Shown here: positions 28,612 to 39,740 of the stretch, one piece after another
Layout of the letters: each line of letters starts with the position of its first letter
Numbering within the stretch: the first letter of the stretch is position 1
Assembly (NCBI RefSeq): GCF_023631325.1
Contig: NZ_JALQDG010000027.1
Span: 124,001 to 188,000 of the forward strand
Origin: Caballeronia sp. INDeC2
GTDB taxonomy: Bacteria; Pseudomonadota; Gammaproteobacteria; Burkholderiales; Burkholderiaceae
DNA length: 64,000 nucleotides
Direction of reading: 5' to 3'
The notes under the pieces: model-generated
Told to the model about the DNA's origin: nothing
Databases searched by the model: none
What the model saw: the letters and a program-made list of their open reading frames with translations, nothing else
Translations under genes and position numbers: made by a program

Positions 28612-29289
28612 ATGGAAAACGATGTGCTGGACACTGGCGCGGGCGCATCCGCGAGCCCCGCGCCGCGACGGAAACCGGGGCGCCCGAGCGGTACGCATGG
28701 GGAGCAGGCCCGCGAGCAACTGCTGGATATCGCGCTCGAGCTGTTCGCGCGGCAGGGCATCGGCGAAACGACGCTCGGCGCGATCGCGCGCGAGGCGGGC
28801 GTCACGCCGGCGATGGTTCACTACTACTTCAAGACGCGCGATCAGTTGCTCGACATGCTGATCGACGAGCGTTTCGTGCCGCTGCGCGTCGAGCTCGCGC
28901 GCGTGTTCAACGATCCGGATTCGGAGCCTGTCGATACGCTGCGCGCCTTCGTGGAAACGCTCGTCGCGACCGTCGATAAATATCCGTGGTTCGCGGCGCT
29001 ATGGGTGCGCGAGATGATCAGCGAGGGCGGGCTGCTGCGTCGGCGCATGGCCGAGCGCTTCGGCGACGCGCACAAGGATCGCGCGATCGAGCGCATCGCG
29101 GGTTGGCAGAAGGAAGGAAAGCTGAATCCGTCGTTGGAGCCGTCGCTCGTGTTCGCGTCGCTCTTCGGGCTGACGGTGTTTCCGCTCGCGACTACGCGCT
29201 GGCGCGGGGAAGGAAGCCGGGCCATCAGCGCCGAGCAGCTCGCGCGGCATGTCGTCGCGTTGTTGATGAGCGGGATTCAGCCGCATTGA
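28612..29289 (+). CDS. TetR/AcrR-family transcriptional regulator
   Basis: 225 residues. A Pro/Arg-rich tail precedes the DNA-binding domain (REQLLDIALELFARQGIGETTLGAIAREAGVTPAMVHYYFKTRDQLLDML), with the turn at IAREAGVTPAMVHYYF. The C-terminal part is helical and would bind an effector (PWFAALWVREMISEGGLLRRRM). Divergent from the DHA2 exporter and probably its repressor; an inverted repeat lies between them. The effector is unknown. Confidence 0.92.
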   Translation: MENDVLDTGAGASASPAPRRKPGRPSGTHGEQAREQLLDIALELFARQGIGETTLGAIAREAGVTPAMVHYYFKTRDQLLDMLIDERFVPLRVELARVFNDPDSEPVDTLRAFVETLVATVDKYPWFAALWVREMISEGGLLRRRMAERFGDAHKDRAIERIAGWQKEGKLNPSLEPSLVFASLFGLTVFPLATTRWRGEGSRAISAEQLARHVVALLMSGIQPH

Positions 29290-29400
29290 GTGTGGCGGGC
29301 GCCATCGCGGTTACCTATCCGGTTAAAATCCGTCCCTCGTTCGCCCGCGCCGCGCCGCCAGAAGAGCGCGCCGCAACCCGCCTCAAGAGGAGACAACCCG

Positions 29401-30786
29401 ATGGCAACCCCCGTCACCGCCGGCAGCATTTCCGCCCGGCTCGATCGCCTGCCCGCGACGCGTACCGTCTGGACGCTCATTGTGCTGCTGAGCCTCGGTT
29501 TCTTCTTCGAGCTCTACGATCTCCTGTATTCCGGCTATGTCGCGCCCGGTCTCGTCAAAAGCGGCATCCTCACGCCGACGACCACCGGTTTCTTCGGCAT
29601 GACGGGCATCGCAAGCTTCATCGCGTCGCTGTTCGCCGGGCTGTTCGTCGGCACGATCGCCTGCGGTTTTCTCGCCGACCGCTTTGGCCGTCGCGCGATC
29701 TTCACGTATTCGCTGCTGTGGTACACGCTCGCCAATCTCATCATGGCGTTCCAGGACACGGCGACGGGCCTCAACATCTGGCGTTTCATCGCCGGCGTTG
29801 GCATCGGTGTGGAACTCGTCACGATCGGCACCTATATCTCCGAACTCGCGCCCCGGCATATCCGCGGCCGCGCGTTCGCGTGCGAGCAGGCGGTCGGCTT
29901 CATGGCCGTGCCGGTGGTCGCGTTCCTCGCGTATCAGCTCGTGCCGCGCGCGCCCTTCGGAATCGACGGCTGGCGCTGGGTCGTCGTCATCGGTGCGCAC
30001 GGTGCGCTCTTCGTCTGGTGGATTCGCCGCACGCTGCCGGAAAGCCCGCGCTGGCTCGCGCAGAAAGGGCGGCTCGACGAAGCCGACCGCGTGATGCGCG
30101 CGCTCGAAGAGAAAGTCGCGCGCGAGTACGGCAAGCCGCTGCCGCCGCCCGAAGCCGCCCTCGAAACCGCGGACAGGCGCGGCACCTTCGCCGACATGTG
30201 GCAGCCGCCCTACGGCAAGCGCGCCACGATGATGATCGTCTTCAACGTGTTCCAGACCGTCGGCTTCTACGGCTTCGCAAACTGGGTGCCGACGCTGCTC
30301 GTGAAGCAGGGCGTCACGGTGACGTCGAGCCTCATGTATTCGAGCATCATCGCGATCGCCGCGCCGATCGGTCCGCTCATCGGGCTCGCCATCGCCGACA
30401 GGATCGAGCGCAAGACGGCCATTGTCGCGATGGCGGCGGTCAATATCGTCTGCGGTCTGCTCTTCAGCCAGTCGAGGAACGCGGCGTTTCTCATCGCGAT
30501 GGGCGTCGGTCTGACGCTCTCCGCGAACATCATGTCTTACAGCTTCCACGCCTATCAGACGGAACTCTTTCCGACGAGCATCCGGGCGCGCGCGGTCGGC
30601 TTCGTCTACTCATGGAGCCGTTTTTCGGCGATTTTCACGTCGTTCATCATCGCGGGTGTGCTCAAGGGCTTCGGGACGACGGGCGTGTTCGTGTTCATCG
30701 CGTCGGCGATGTTGATCGTGATGGCGGCAATCGGCTTCATGGGCCCGAGAACGCGCGATCTCGCCCTGGAAAAAATCTCGCACTAG
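29401..30786 (+). CDS. MFS transporter (metabolite:proton symporter-like, 12 TM)
   Basis: 461 residues from ATG 29401, after AGAGGAGAC; the frame is open from 29290 but those codons are not hydrophobic and lack a start signal. Twelve predicted helices. GFLADRFGRRAIF is the conserved loop 2-3 motif, RTLPESPRWLAQKGR after helix 6 is the sugar-porter/organic-acid signature, and IADRIERK repeats motif A in the second half. The E-L-Y-D-L-L-Y-S-G segment of helix 1 resembles transporters of aromatic acids and nicotinate. The substrate is not identifiable. Gene stands 111 bases after the TetR gene, 85 bases before the ferritin-like gene. Confidence 0.87.
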   Translation: MATPVTAGSISARLDRLPATRTVWTLIVLLSLGFFFELYDLLYSGYVAPGLVKSGILTPTTTGFFGMTGIASFIASLFAGLFVGTIACGFLADRFGRRAIFTYSLLWYTLANLIMAFQDTATGLNIWRFIAGVGIGVELVTIGTYISELAPRHIRGRAFACEQAVGFMAVPVVAFLAYQLVPRAPFGIDGWRWVVVIGAHGALFVWWIRRTLPESPRWLAQKGRLDEADRVMRALEEKVAREYGKPLPPPEAALETADRRGTFADMWQPPYGKRATMMIVFNVFQTVGFYGFANWVPTLLVKQGVTVTSSLMYSSIIAIAAPIGPLIGLAIADRIERKTAIVAMAAVNIVCGLLFSQSRNAAFLIAMGVGLTLSANIMSYSFHAYQTELFPTSIRARAVGFVYSWSRFSAIFTSFIIAGVLKGFGTTGVFVFIASAMLIVMAAIGFMGPRTRDLALEKISH

Positions 30787-30871
30787 GCGAAAATGGCGCG
30801 CGATGCTGCGAGTCAGCGTCCTGTATGCCAAAATGCGCAGGGCGTACCCAATCGGCCGCCAATATTCGAAT

Positions 30872-31768
30872 ATGTCCGACACGCTCAACACAGTCGAAGC
30901 AGATCATGCGATGCGCAACTGGACGTACCGGTCGACGGGGCAGATTCCGATCGGTTCGGACCTGCACAAGCGCATGTTCTGCGAGATGCTGCTGACGACG
31001 CACAATCCGTACAAGCCCGCCGTCATCGACTGGCCCAAACTCGATCCCGCCGCGTTGAAGCGCGTGACCTCGCTGCCGATCTGGGATATCGCCGTGCAGA
31101 CAGAAGGGCGCGCATCGATTCGCGTCGCGACCTACGCGGGCACCGTCACCGACCCGCAACTGCGCGAAGCGTTGCGTATGAACGGCGGCGAAGAGGCGCG
31201 GCACAAGCTCGTGCTGTCGAAGCTCGTCGAGGCGTACGGCATCGCGCTCGCGCCGGAGCCGCCGTATCCCGCTCCCGCCGATGCGCTGCGCGCGTGGATG
31301 CTCACGGGATACAGCGAGTGCATCGACAGTTTTTTCGCGTTCGGGCTTTTCGAGGCGGCGCGGCAATCGGGATATTTCCCCGAAGAACTCGTCGAGACCT
31401 TCGAGCCGGTCATTCAGGAAGAAGCGCGGCACATTCTGTTCTTCGCTAACTGGGCCGCGTGGTATCGGCGCAGCCTGCCGTGGTATCGCAAGCCGTGGTT
31501 TCTCGCGAAGACCGCGAGCGTCTGGTTTTCGCTGATCCGCGACCGCATCTCGCTCGCGCGCGGCTTCGACAAGAGCGGCGCGGCGCAGGACGTGAACTTT
31601 CCGGCGAACGTCGGCGATTCGGTGGCGGGCGATGTATCGGTTCGCGCGCTGATCGAACTGTGTCTCGCCGAAAACGACCGCCGCATGGGCGGCTACGACG
31701 CGCGGCTGTTGCGTCCGGCCACCGTGCCGAAGCTCGCGCGCTTCGCGCTGCGCTTCATCAGGAAGTAG
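30872..31768 (+). CDS. Ferritin-like diiron-type protein of unknown function
   Basis: 298 residues from ATG 30872 (longer starts at 30803 or 30833 are possible; no ribosome-binding site is clear). Two EEARH motifs (GGEEARHKLVLSKL and QEEARHILFFANWAAW) are each preceded, one helix earlier, by a candidate Glu (VQTEGRAS and GYSECIDSFF). That is the E ... ExxH / E ... ExxH four-helix pattern of ferritin-like diiron proteins such as tRNA hydroxylases and arylamine oxygenases. It may therefore be an oxygen-using oxidase. Cytoplasmic, with a possible amphipathic C-terminal region (WYRKPWFLAKTASVWFSLI). The 3' end overlaps the convergent TetR gene by 11 bases. Confidence 0.72.
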   Translation: MSDTLNTVEADHAMRNWTYRSTGQIPIGSDLHKRMFCEMLLTTHNPYKPAVIDWPKLDPAALKRVTSLPIWDIAVQTEGRASIRVATYAGTVTDPQLREALRMNGGEEARHKLVLSKLVEAYGIALAPEPPYPAPADALRAWMLTGYSECIDSFFAFGLFEAARQSGYFPEELVETFEPVIQEEARHILFFANWAAWYRRSLPWYRKPWFLAKTASVWFSLIRDRISLARGFDKSGAAQDVNFPANVGDSVAGDVSVRALIELCLAENDRRMGGYDARLLRPATVPKLARFALRFIRK

Positions 31769-32489
31769 GCTTCTCTCGCGCGGCGCTCGTTTCGAAGCGC
31801 CGCGACGCTTCCTCCACGTCTTGCCGGAACTGCGCGAGCGCCGCCAGTTGCACATTCGGCGGCTGCAGCGCCGTCCACAATACTTCCACCAGTTCGTTCG
31901 CCGTCGTCTCGATCTGAGTCTGACTCAGACGGCGCTTCGCGAGCGTCGCGTCCCACAGCACGTGTTCCATCGGGCCGAATACGAGCGAGCGCAAGAGACG
32001 CAACGGCATGTCGCTGCGCACATGGCCGAGCGTCTGGCCGCGCGCGAGCACGTCCATCAGCGGCGCGGTGTAGCGGCGCTGCAATTCTGTCAACGTGTCC
32101 GACAGATCGTGCTGTTTGCTGCGCCCTTCCGACAGCACGAGCGCGCACAGTCCCGTACCGTTCATCAGCATGAGCCGCATGTGCGTCCTGACGATGAACG
32201 CGAACTGCTGGCGCACCGAGCCGTCGCGCGGCAGGCCGGTCTCGAAGGCATCGATGATTTCGTCGTACCAGTCGGCGATCACGCGCGCGCATAGCTCGCG
32301 CTTCCCGGCGAAATAGCTGAACACGGTCGCTTCCGAAATGCCTGCGCGCTGCGCGATCTCGGCGCTCGTCGCGGCGTCGTAGCCTTTCTCTGCGAAGACA
32401 TCGCGGCCCGCCTGCAGGATGTCCTTCACGCGCTGCTGCGATTTGACGCCCGTGGGCGTGCGGCGGCCGGTAGTGGTATGCGTGGACAT
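31758..32489 (-). CDS. TetR-family regulator, probable repressor of the leucine-degradation operon
   Basis: 243 residues from ATG 32489 (MSTHTTTGRRTPTGVKSQQR); the frame opens at 32528 but the extra codons overlap the operator. DNA-binding domain: DILQAGRDVFAEKGYDAATSAEIAQRAGISEATVFSYFAGKRELC. The C-terminal ligand part includes RTHMRLMLMNGTGLCALVLSEG. Divergent from liuA by 162 bases; three related palindromic sites lie between. By position it should respond to an acyl-CoA or a leucine catabolite, as acyl-CoA-sensing TetR proteins of fatty-acid and branched-chain pathways do; Pseudomonas instead uses a MerR-type LiuR. Confidence 0.85.
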   Translation of the reverse strand: MSTHTTTGRRTPTGVKSQQRVKDILQAGRDVFAEKGYDAATSAEIAQRAGISEATVFSYFAGKRELCARVIADWYDEIIDAFETGLPRDGSVRQQFAFIVRTHMRLMLMNGTGLCALVLSEGRSKQHDLSDTLTELQRRYTAPLMDVLARGQTLGHVRSDMPLRLLRSLVFGPMEHVLWDATLAKRRLSQTQIETTANELVEVLWTALQPPNVQLAALAQFRQDVEEASRRFETSAAREKPTS

Positions 32490-32512
32490 GATGGCGAAGC
32501 GTGCGAAATAAA

Positions 32513-32529
32513 TGTGAGCGTAGCTCAAA
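32513..32529 (+). promoter_or_regulatory. Palindromic site 1 (TetR/liu intergenic)
   Basis: TGTGAGCGTAGCTCAAA holds a perfect TGAGC-3-GCTCA palindrome (32515-32527). It agrees at 14 of 17 positions with site 2. Lies just before the regulator's start on its side of the intergenic region, so it could mediate autorepression. Confidence 0.65.
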
Positions 32530-32535
32530 AACCTA

Positions 32536-32564
32536 TTGACGGCTAGCCGATTTGAGCGTGAAAT
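32536..32564 (+). promoter_or_regulatory. Predicted liuA promoter overlapping a degenerate third operator
   Basis: TTGACG (32536-32541), 17-base spacer, TGAAAT (32559-32564) fits a sigma-70 promoter. The segment 32551-32565 (TTTGAGCGTGAAATT) resembles the other two sites in reverse orientation, its good half being TTTGAGCG, and covers the -10 box. Confidence 0.5.
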
Positions 32565-32591
32565 TGCCCCATTCCGTGGTTTGCTGCCCTG

Positions 32592-32608
32592 TGTGAGTGA
32601 AACTCAAA
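32592..32608 (+). promoter_or_regulatory. Palindromic site 2 (TetR/liu intergenic)
   Basis: TGTGAGTGAAACTCAAA holds a perfect TGAGT-3-ACTCA palindrome (32594-32606), centre 79 bases from site 1, downstream of the predicted liuA promoter and 43 bases before the liuA start. Confidence 0.65.
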
Positions 32609-32651
32609 TTTCAGGGCGCGCCGAAAACATCGCATCTGAAGGAGACGACTC

Positions 32652-33833
32652 ATGAGCACCGTACCCGGACTGAATTTCGCGCTGGGCGAAGACATCGACA
32701 TGCTGCGCGACTCGCTCGCCAATTTCGCGGCGAAGGAAATCGCGCCGCGCGCCGGCGAAATCGACCACAGCGACCAGTTTCCGATGGATCTCTGGAAGAA
32801 GTTTGGCGATCTCGGCGTGCTCGGCATGACCGTCTCCGAGGAATACGGCGGCGCGAACATGGGCTACACCGCGCATATGGTCGCGATGGAAGAGATTTCG
32901 CGGGCATCGGCGTCGGTGGGGCTGTCGTATGGTGCGCATTCGAATCTGTGCGTGAACCAGATTCATCGCAACGGCACGGAAGCGCAAAAGCAGAAGTATC
33001 TGCCGAAGCTCGTGTCGGGCGAGCATATCGGCGCGCTCGCAATGAGCGAGCCGAACGCGGGGTCGGACGTCGTCAGCATGAAGCTGCGGGCCGAGGAAAA
33101 GGGCGATCACTACGTGCTCAACGGCACGAAGATGTGGATCACCAACGGCCCGGACTGCGACACGCTCGTCGTGTACGCGAAGACGGACGTCGAAGCCGGT
33201 CCGCGCGGCATCACGGCGTTCATCGTCGAGAAGGACATGAAGGGCTTTTCCGTCGCGCAGAAGCTCGACAAGCTCGGCATGCGCGGCTCGCATACCGGTG
33301 AGCTCGTGTTCGAGAACGTCGAGGTGCCCAAAGAGAACATACTCGGTCAGTTGAATGGCGGCACGAAGGTGCTGATGAGCGGCCTCGACTACGAGCGCGC
33401 CGTGCTCGCGGGTGGCCCGACCGGCATCATGCTCGCATGCATGGACGCGGTCGTGCCGTATATCCACGATCGCAAACAGTTCGGCCAGGCGATCGGCGAA
33501 TTTCAGCTCATCCAGGGCAAGGTCGCGGACATGTACTCGACGCTGCAGGCCTGCCGCGCGTATCTCTACGCGGTCGGCCGCCAGCTCGACACGCTCGGCT
33601 CCGGCCACGTGCGCCAAGTGCGCAAGGACTGCGCGGGCGTCATCCTCTACACCGCGGAAAAGGCCACATGGATGGCGGGTGAGGCCATTCAGATCCTCGG
33701 CGGCAACGGCTACATCAACGAATATCCGGTCGGCCGGCTGTGGCGCGATGCGAAGCTCTATGAAATCGGCGCGGGCACGAGCGAAATCCGCCGCATGCTG
33801 ATCGGCCGCGAACTGTTCGCCGAGACGGCCTGA
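32652..33833 (+). CDS. liuA: Isovaleryl-CoA dehydrogenase
   Basis: 393 residues, ATG after AAGGAGACGA. FAD enzyme that oxidises isovaleryl-CoA to 3-methylcrotonyl-CoA in leucine breakdown, passing electrons to ETF. Acyl-CoA dehydrogenase marks: [17 protein letters not shown] (FAD loop), [17 protein letters not shown], and the Glu in [13 protein letters not shown] (Glu248), which is the position of the catalytic base specific to isovaleryl-CoA dehydrogenases rather than to other acyl-CoA dehydrogenases. [19 protein letters not shown] is near the end. First gene of the liuA-liuB-liuD unit. Confidence 0.95.
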   Translation: MSTVPGLNFALGEDIDMLRDSLANFAAKEIAPRAGEIDHSDQFPMDLWKKFGDLGVLGMTVSEEYGGANMGYTAHMVAMEEISRASASVGLSYGAHSNLCVNQIHRNGTEAQKQKYLPKLVSGEHIGALAMSEPNAGSDVVSMKLRAEEKGDHYVLNGTKMWITNGPDCDTLVVYAKTDVEAGPRGITAFIVEKDMKGFSVAQKLDKLGMRGSHTGELVFENVEVPKENILGQLNGGTKVLMSGLDYERAVLAGGPTGIMLACMDAVVPYIHDRKQFGQAIGEFQLIQGKVADMYSTLQACRAYLYAVGRQLDTLGSGHVRQVRKDCAGVILYTAEKATWMAGEAIQILGGNGYINEYPVGRLWRDAKLYEIGAGTSEIRRMLIGRELFAETA

Positions 33834-33844
33834 GGCGCGCGCTC

Positions 33845-35452
33845 ATGACGATCATCGAATCTAAACTGAATCCGCGTGGCGAGGAATTCCGCACGAACGC
33901 GGCCGCGCTCGAGGCGCTCGTCGCGGATCTGAAAGCGAAGGTCGCGAAGATCGCGGAAGGCGGCGGACAGGCCGCGCGCGACCGGCACGTGTCGCGCAAC
34001 AAGCTGCTGCCGCGCGATCGCATCGCGCAACTGCTCGATCCGGGCACCCCGTTTCTGGAACTGTCGCAGCTCGCGGCATACGGCATGTATAACGACGACG
34101 CGCCGGGCGCGGGCATCATCACGGGCATCGGGCGCATTGCGGGGCAGGAATGCGTCGTCGTGTGCAACGACGCGACCGTGAAGGGCGGCACATACTATCC
34201 CGTGACCGTGAAGAAGCATTTGCGCGCGCAGGAAATCGCGGAGCAGAACCGTCTGCCGTGCGTGTATCTCGTCGATTCGGGCGGCGCGAACCTGCCGAAT
34301 CAGGACGACGTATTCCCCGACCGCGATCACTTCGGCCGCATCTTCTACAACCAGGCGAACATGTCGGCGCAAGGCATCGCGCAGATCGCCGTGGTGATGG
34401 GCTCGTGCACCGCGGGCGGCGCCTATGTACCGGCGATGAGCGATGAATCGATCATCGTCAAGAATCAAGGCACGATCTTTCTGGGCGGCCCCCCGCTCGT
34501 CAAGGCCGCGACGGGCGAAGAAGTCAGCGCCGAAGATCTGGGCGGCGGCGACGTGCATACGCGCCTGTCCGGCGTTGCCGATCATCTCGCACAGAACGAC
34601 GCGCATGCGCTCGGCATTGCGCGCAGCATCGTCGGCAATCTGAATCGGGTGAAAACGCCGACGCTCGCGCTGAAAGAGCCGCGTCCCCCGCGTTACGACC
34701 CGCAGAGCGTGTACGGCGTAATTCCCGTCGATACGCGCAAGCCCTTCGACGTGCGCGAGGTGATCGCGCGCATCGTCGACGATTCCGCCTTCGACGAATT
34801 CAAGGCGCGCTACGGCACGACGCTCGTGTGCGGCTTCGCGCATATCTGGGGGCATCCGGTCGGCATCGTCGCGAACAACGGCATTCTCTTCAGCGAATCC
34901 GCATTGAAGGGCGCGCATTTCATCGAGTTGTGCGCGCAACGCAAGATTCCGCTCGTGTTCCTGCAGAACATCACGGGCTTCATGGTCGGCCGGAAGTACG
35001 AGAACGAAGGCATCGCGCGCAACGGCGCGAAGATGGTCACGGCGGTTGCCACGGCGAAGGTGCCGAAGTTCACGGTAATCATCGGCGGCTCGTTCGGCGC
35101 GGGCAACTACGGCATGTGCGGCCGCGCCTATTCGCCGCGCTTCCTGTGGATGTGGCCGAACGCGCGCATCTCGGTGATGGGTGGCGAACAGGCCGCGTCC
35201 GTGCTGGCGACCGTGCGGCGCGACGGCATCGAGAAGAAGGGCGGCACGTGGTCGAAGGAGGAAGAAGAGGCGTTCAAGGCGCCGATCCGCGATCAGTACG
35301 AGGCGCAAGGGCATCCGTACTACGCGAGCGCGCGTCTGTGGGACGACGGCGTGATCGATCCCGCGCAAACGCGCGACGTTTTGGGCCTCGGCCTCGCCGC
35401 GACGATGAACGCACCTATCGAAGAAACACGCTTCGGCGTGTTCAGGATGTAA
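33845..35452 (+). CDS. liuB: 3-methylcrotonyl-CoA carboxylase, beta (carboxyltransferase) subunit
   Basis: 535 residues, 11 bases after liuA. Transfers CO2 from carboxybiotin to 3-methylcrotonyl-CoA to form 3-methylglutaconyl-CoA. Two crotonase-like carboxyltransferase halves: [21 protein letters not shown] and [20 protein letters not shown] in the N-half; [20 protein letters not shown] and [20 protein letters not shown] in the C-half, the last being characteristic of MCC and geranyl-CoA carboxylase beta subunits. Normal length. It works in a heteromultimer with the liuD product. Confidence 0.95.
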   Translation: MTIIESKLNPRGEEFRTNAAALEALVADLKAKVAKIAEGGGQAARDRHVSRNKLLPRDRIAQLLDPGTPFLELSQLAAYGMYNDDAPGAGIITGIGRIAGQECVVVCNDATVKGGTYYPVTVKKHLRAQEIAEQNRLPCVYLVDSGGANLPNQDDVFPDRDHFGRIFYNQANMSAQGIAQIAVVMGSCTAGGAYVPAMSDESIIVKNQGTIFLGGPPLVKAATGEEVSAEDLGGGDVHTRLSGVADHLAQNDAHALGIARSIVGNLNRVKTPTLALKEPRPPRYDPQSVYGVIPVDTRKPFDVREVIARIVDDSAFDEFKARYGTTLVCGFAHIWGHPVGIVANNGILFSESALKGAHFIELCAQRKIPLVFLQNITGFMVGRKYENEGIARNGAKMVTAVATAKVPKFTVIIGGSFGAGNYGMCGRAYSPRFLWMWPNARISVMGGEQAASVLATVRRDGIEKKGGTWSKEEEEAFKAPIRDQYEAQGHPYYASARLWDDGVIDPAQTRDVLGLGLAATMNAPIEETRFGVFRM

Positions 35453-35456
35453 CGCC

Positions 35457-37449
<1,993 letters not shown>

Positions 37450-37460
<11 letters not shown>

Positions 37461-37977
37461 CCTTCGCGGGCGCGCCGAGCAGCGTCTCTTCCTTCTCGGC
37501 GCGCACCAGAATTTCCACGCGGCGGTTCATTGCGCGGCCTTGCGCCGTTTCGTTGCTGGCGATGGGCCGCAGCCACGCCACGCCTTTCGTCGCGATGCGC
37601 TCGGCGGGCACGCCACGCGCGATCAGCGCCCGCGCGACGGCCTGGGCGCGCGCATCGGAAAGCGTGCGGTTATAGGCCAGCGTGCCCTGGTTGTCGGTAT
37701 GACCTTCGATCAGAATGGGCCGCATGCTGCGCTTCAACACCTGAGCGGCGCGATCGAGCAGCGGCGAATAGCCTGCGCGGAGGGTCGATTCGTCGGTATC
37801 GAAGAGCGGCGCCTCGGGCAGCCGCATCTCCACGCCCCCTTTGACCGGCAACATGGTGATGCCGTTTTGCGCGTTCAATTGATCTTCCTTCGACCGGTTG
37901 AGGCCGGTGGAACATCCGGCGAGCAGTACGAGAGACAAGCATGCGCCAGCCGTTGCGCGCGAGGCGAATTCCTTCAT
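37450..37977 (-). CDS. OmpA-family outer-membrane lipoprotein
   Basis: 175 residues from ATG 37977 (a TTG two codons upstream is less likely). Lipoprotein signal with lipobox LAGC (about residue 22), then an OmpA C-terminal peptidoglycan-binding domain: LFDTDESTLRAGYSPLLDR, ILIEGHTDNQGT (Asp that contacts diaminopimelate) and AMNRRVEILV (Arg partner). It should be anchored in the outer membrane and grip peptidoglycan, like Pal. It is not in a tol-pal cluster. Its 3' end overlaps liuD by 11 bases. Confidence 0.88.
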
Positions 37978-38155
37978 TTGCAAAAATCCTGCTTCGATGG
38001 CGAGTCTCGATTATAGGGAGCGCGAAACGCGCCTTTTGTAAATAAAGATGCATGACGGCGCGCATCCAGTGGAATGATTCGTGCGTGATTACAATGCTGG
38101 CGAACGATTCATGTTCTGCCGACAATCGCACATCACGAAGAGAGACCGCTCACTC

Positions 38156-39244
38156 ATGCCCATCCAACCGCGCAACGACTCGACACCGGACTCATCCGAG
38201 CGCACCCGCAAGCTTCAGCGCACGGCGTCGGCGGTGCTCTATACGGTGCTCGTGCTGGTCGCGCTTTATACCGCGCGCGCATTCATTCCGGCGGTCGTCT
38301 GGGCGAGCGTGATCGCGATTGCGCTATGGCCGGCATTGGGCTGGCTCGAGCGACGGCCGATGTTCAAGCGGCATCACAACGTGCTCGCGGTCTTGCTGAC
38401 GGCGGCGATCGGTCTGCTGTTCGTCGTGCCGTTCTTCATCGTCGCGGCGCAAACGGCGAACGAAGCGCGCGACATGCTCCACTGGTTCCACGATGTGTTG
38501 CGCACCGGCATTCCGATGCCCGCTTTCATCGAGCATCTGCCGATGGGTGCGCAACAGGTCGGGCACTGGTGGCAGGAGAATCTGGCGACGCCGCTCGAAA
38601 CGTCGCCCGCGGTGAAGAACCTGCATAGTGCGACCGTCGTCGCGATGACGCGGCACTTCGGCGGGCGTGTGGTGCATGGCGTCGTCATCTTCGGCTTCAT
38701 GCTGATGACGCTGTTCTTCGTGTTTCTTGCGGGCTCGAAGCTCGGTGAGCAATTGCTTTCGGGTTCGCGCCGCGCGTTCGGTCCGGATGGCGCGGCGCTC
38801 GTGCGGCGCATGGCCGAATCGGTGCGCAGCACGGTGGTCGGACTCGTCGTCGTGGGACTGGGCGAGGGCGCGCTGCTCGGGATCGCCTATGCGGTGACGG
38901 GCGTGCCGCACGCCACCTTGCTCGGCATGCTGACGGCCATCGCGGCGATGCTGCCGTTCTGCGCGCCGATCGTGTTCCTCGGTTCGGCGCTGTGGCTGCT
39001 TGCGCAAGGCTCGATGATCGCGGCGATTTGCGTCGCCGTGTTCGGGATGATCGTCGTGTTCGTCGCCGAGCACTTCGTGCGGCCGGTGCTGATCGGCGGG
39101 TCGGCGCGGCTGCCGTTTCTGCTCGTGCTGTTCGGCATTCTCGGCGGCGCCGAGACTTTCGGGCTGATCGGATTATTCATCGGCCCGGCGCTGATGACGA
39201 TTCTCGTCGTGCTATGGACGGATTACGTCGACAAGCGGAGTTAG
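38156..39244 (+). CDS. AI-2E/PerM-family membrane transporter (UPF0118)
   Basis: 362 residues from ATG 38156 (frame open to 38081). About seven to eight membrane helices: a paired set after residue 25 (AVLYTVLVLVALYTARAFI, VVWASVIAIALWPALGWL), a helical periplasmic/cytoplasmic middle, and a hydrophobic C-half with VVGLVVVGLGEGALLGIAYAVTGVPHATLLG and FGLIGLFIGPALMTILVVLW. The GxPxAxLLG and LIGxxxGP motifs are family marks. Members range from putative autoinducer-2 exporters to Na+/H+ antiporters; the real substrate is unknown. It stands alone. Confidence 0.87.
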   Translation: MPIQPRNDSTPDSSERTRKLQRTASAVLYTVLVLVALYTARAFIPAVVWASVIAIALWPALGWLERRPMFKRHHNVLAVLLTAAIGLLFVVPFFIVAAQTANEARDMLHWFHDVLRTGIPMPAFIEHLPMGAQQVGHWWQENLATPLETSPAVKNLHSATVVAMTRHFGGRVVHGVVIFGFMLMTLFFVFLAGSKLGEQLLSGSRRAFGPDGAALVRRMAESVRSTVVGLVVVGLGEGALLGIAYAVTGVPHATLLGMLTAIAAMLPFCAPIVFLGSALWLLAQGSMIAAICVAVFGMIVVFVAEHFVRPVLIGGSARLPFLLVLFGILGGAETFGLIGLFIGPALMTILVVLWTDYVDKRS

Positions 39245-39346
39245 CGCTTTACCGCTTGCTCCGGTGTCGCGTCGAAGGCGCCTCGGCGCTTTCGACGTCC
39301 GGCGTATGCATCGCGGTTACGCACGAGGAGCATCATCGAAGCCAGA

Positions 39347-39652
39347 TCAACGGCGTTCCTGCACGCACACCCACGGCGAGAGAACGACCGCCCACAACTC
39401 CGGATCGCGCGCGGCGAGATCGGCGGCCGTCGCTGCCTGCATGCGCTCGATCAGCCCGGCGGAAAGCCATTGGGTGACCTGCTGCGTGTCGTCGGCGGCG
39501 AGGGCTTCCGCGACGCTCACGAGATCGAGATCGCCCTTCACCCAGATGAGCTTGCCTTGCGCGAAGAAGCGCTCCAGTTCGGACCAGCCGATCTGTGCGG
39601 TTTCACCGAGGAGCTTGACGTAGAGCGGGCTGGGCGTGGGAGCGTCGGACAT
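39347..39652 (-). CDS. DUF2288-type small protein
   Basis: 101 residues from ATG 39652. LYVKLLGETAQIGWSELERFFAQGKLIWVKGDLDLVSVAEAL matches the DUF2288 pattern (TA-I-W-E-L-FA-G-V-V--LDLV-VA). The remainder is a helical pair (QVTQWLSAGLIERM) and a Trp-containing tail (PWVCVQ). Function unknown, cytoplasmic. It lies downstream of pcaHG on the same strand but a terminator separates them. Confidence 0.8.
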   Translation of the reverse strand: MSDAPTPSPLYVKLLGETAQIGWSELERFFAQGKLIWVKGDLDLVSVAEALAADDTQQVTQWLSAGLIERMQAATAADLAARDPELWAVVLSPWVCVQERR

Positions 39653-39674
39653 GGGAGAAAGCGGAGAAAAGACC

Positions 39675-39713
39675 AAAGGCGTCCGACACTATAACGCAGT
39701 GCCGGACGCCTTT
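39675..39713 (-). terminator. Terminator of pcaHG
   Basis: AAAGGCGTCCG (39675-39685) pairs with CGGACGCCTTT (39703-39713); the stem extends with CACT/AGTG after one mismatch. On the minus strand it is followed by GGTCTTTTCTCC. Lies 27 bases after the pcaG stop. Confidence 0.75.
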
Positions 39714-39740
39714 CGTTTCACACGACTGCCGCGAGACGCT

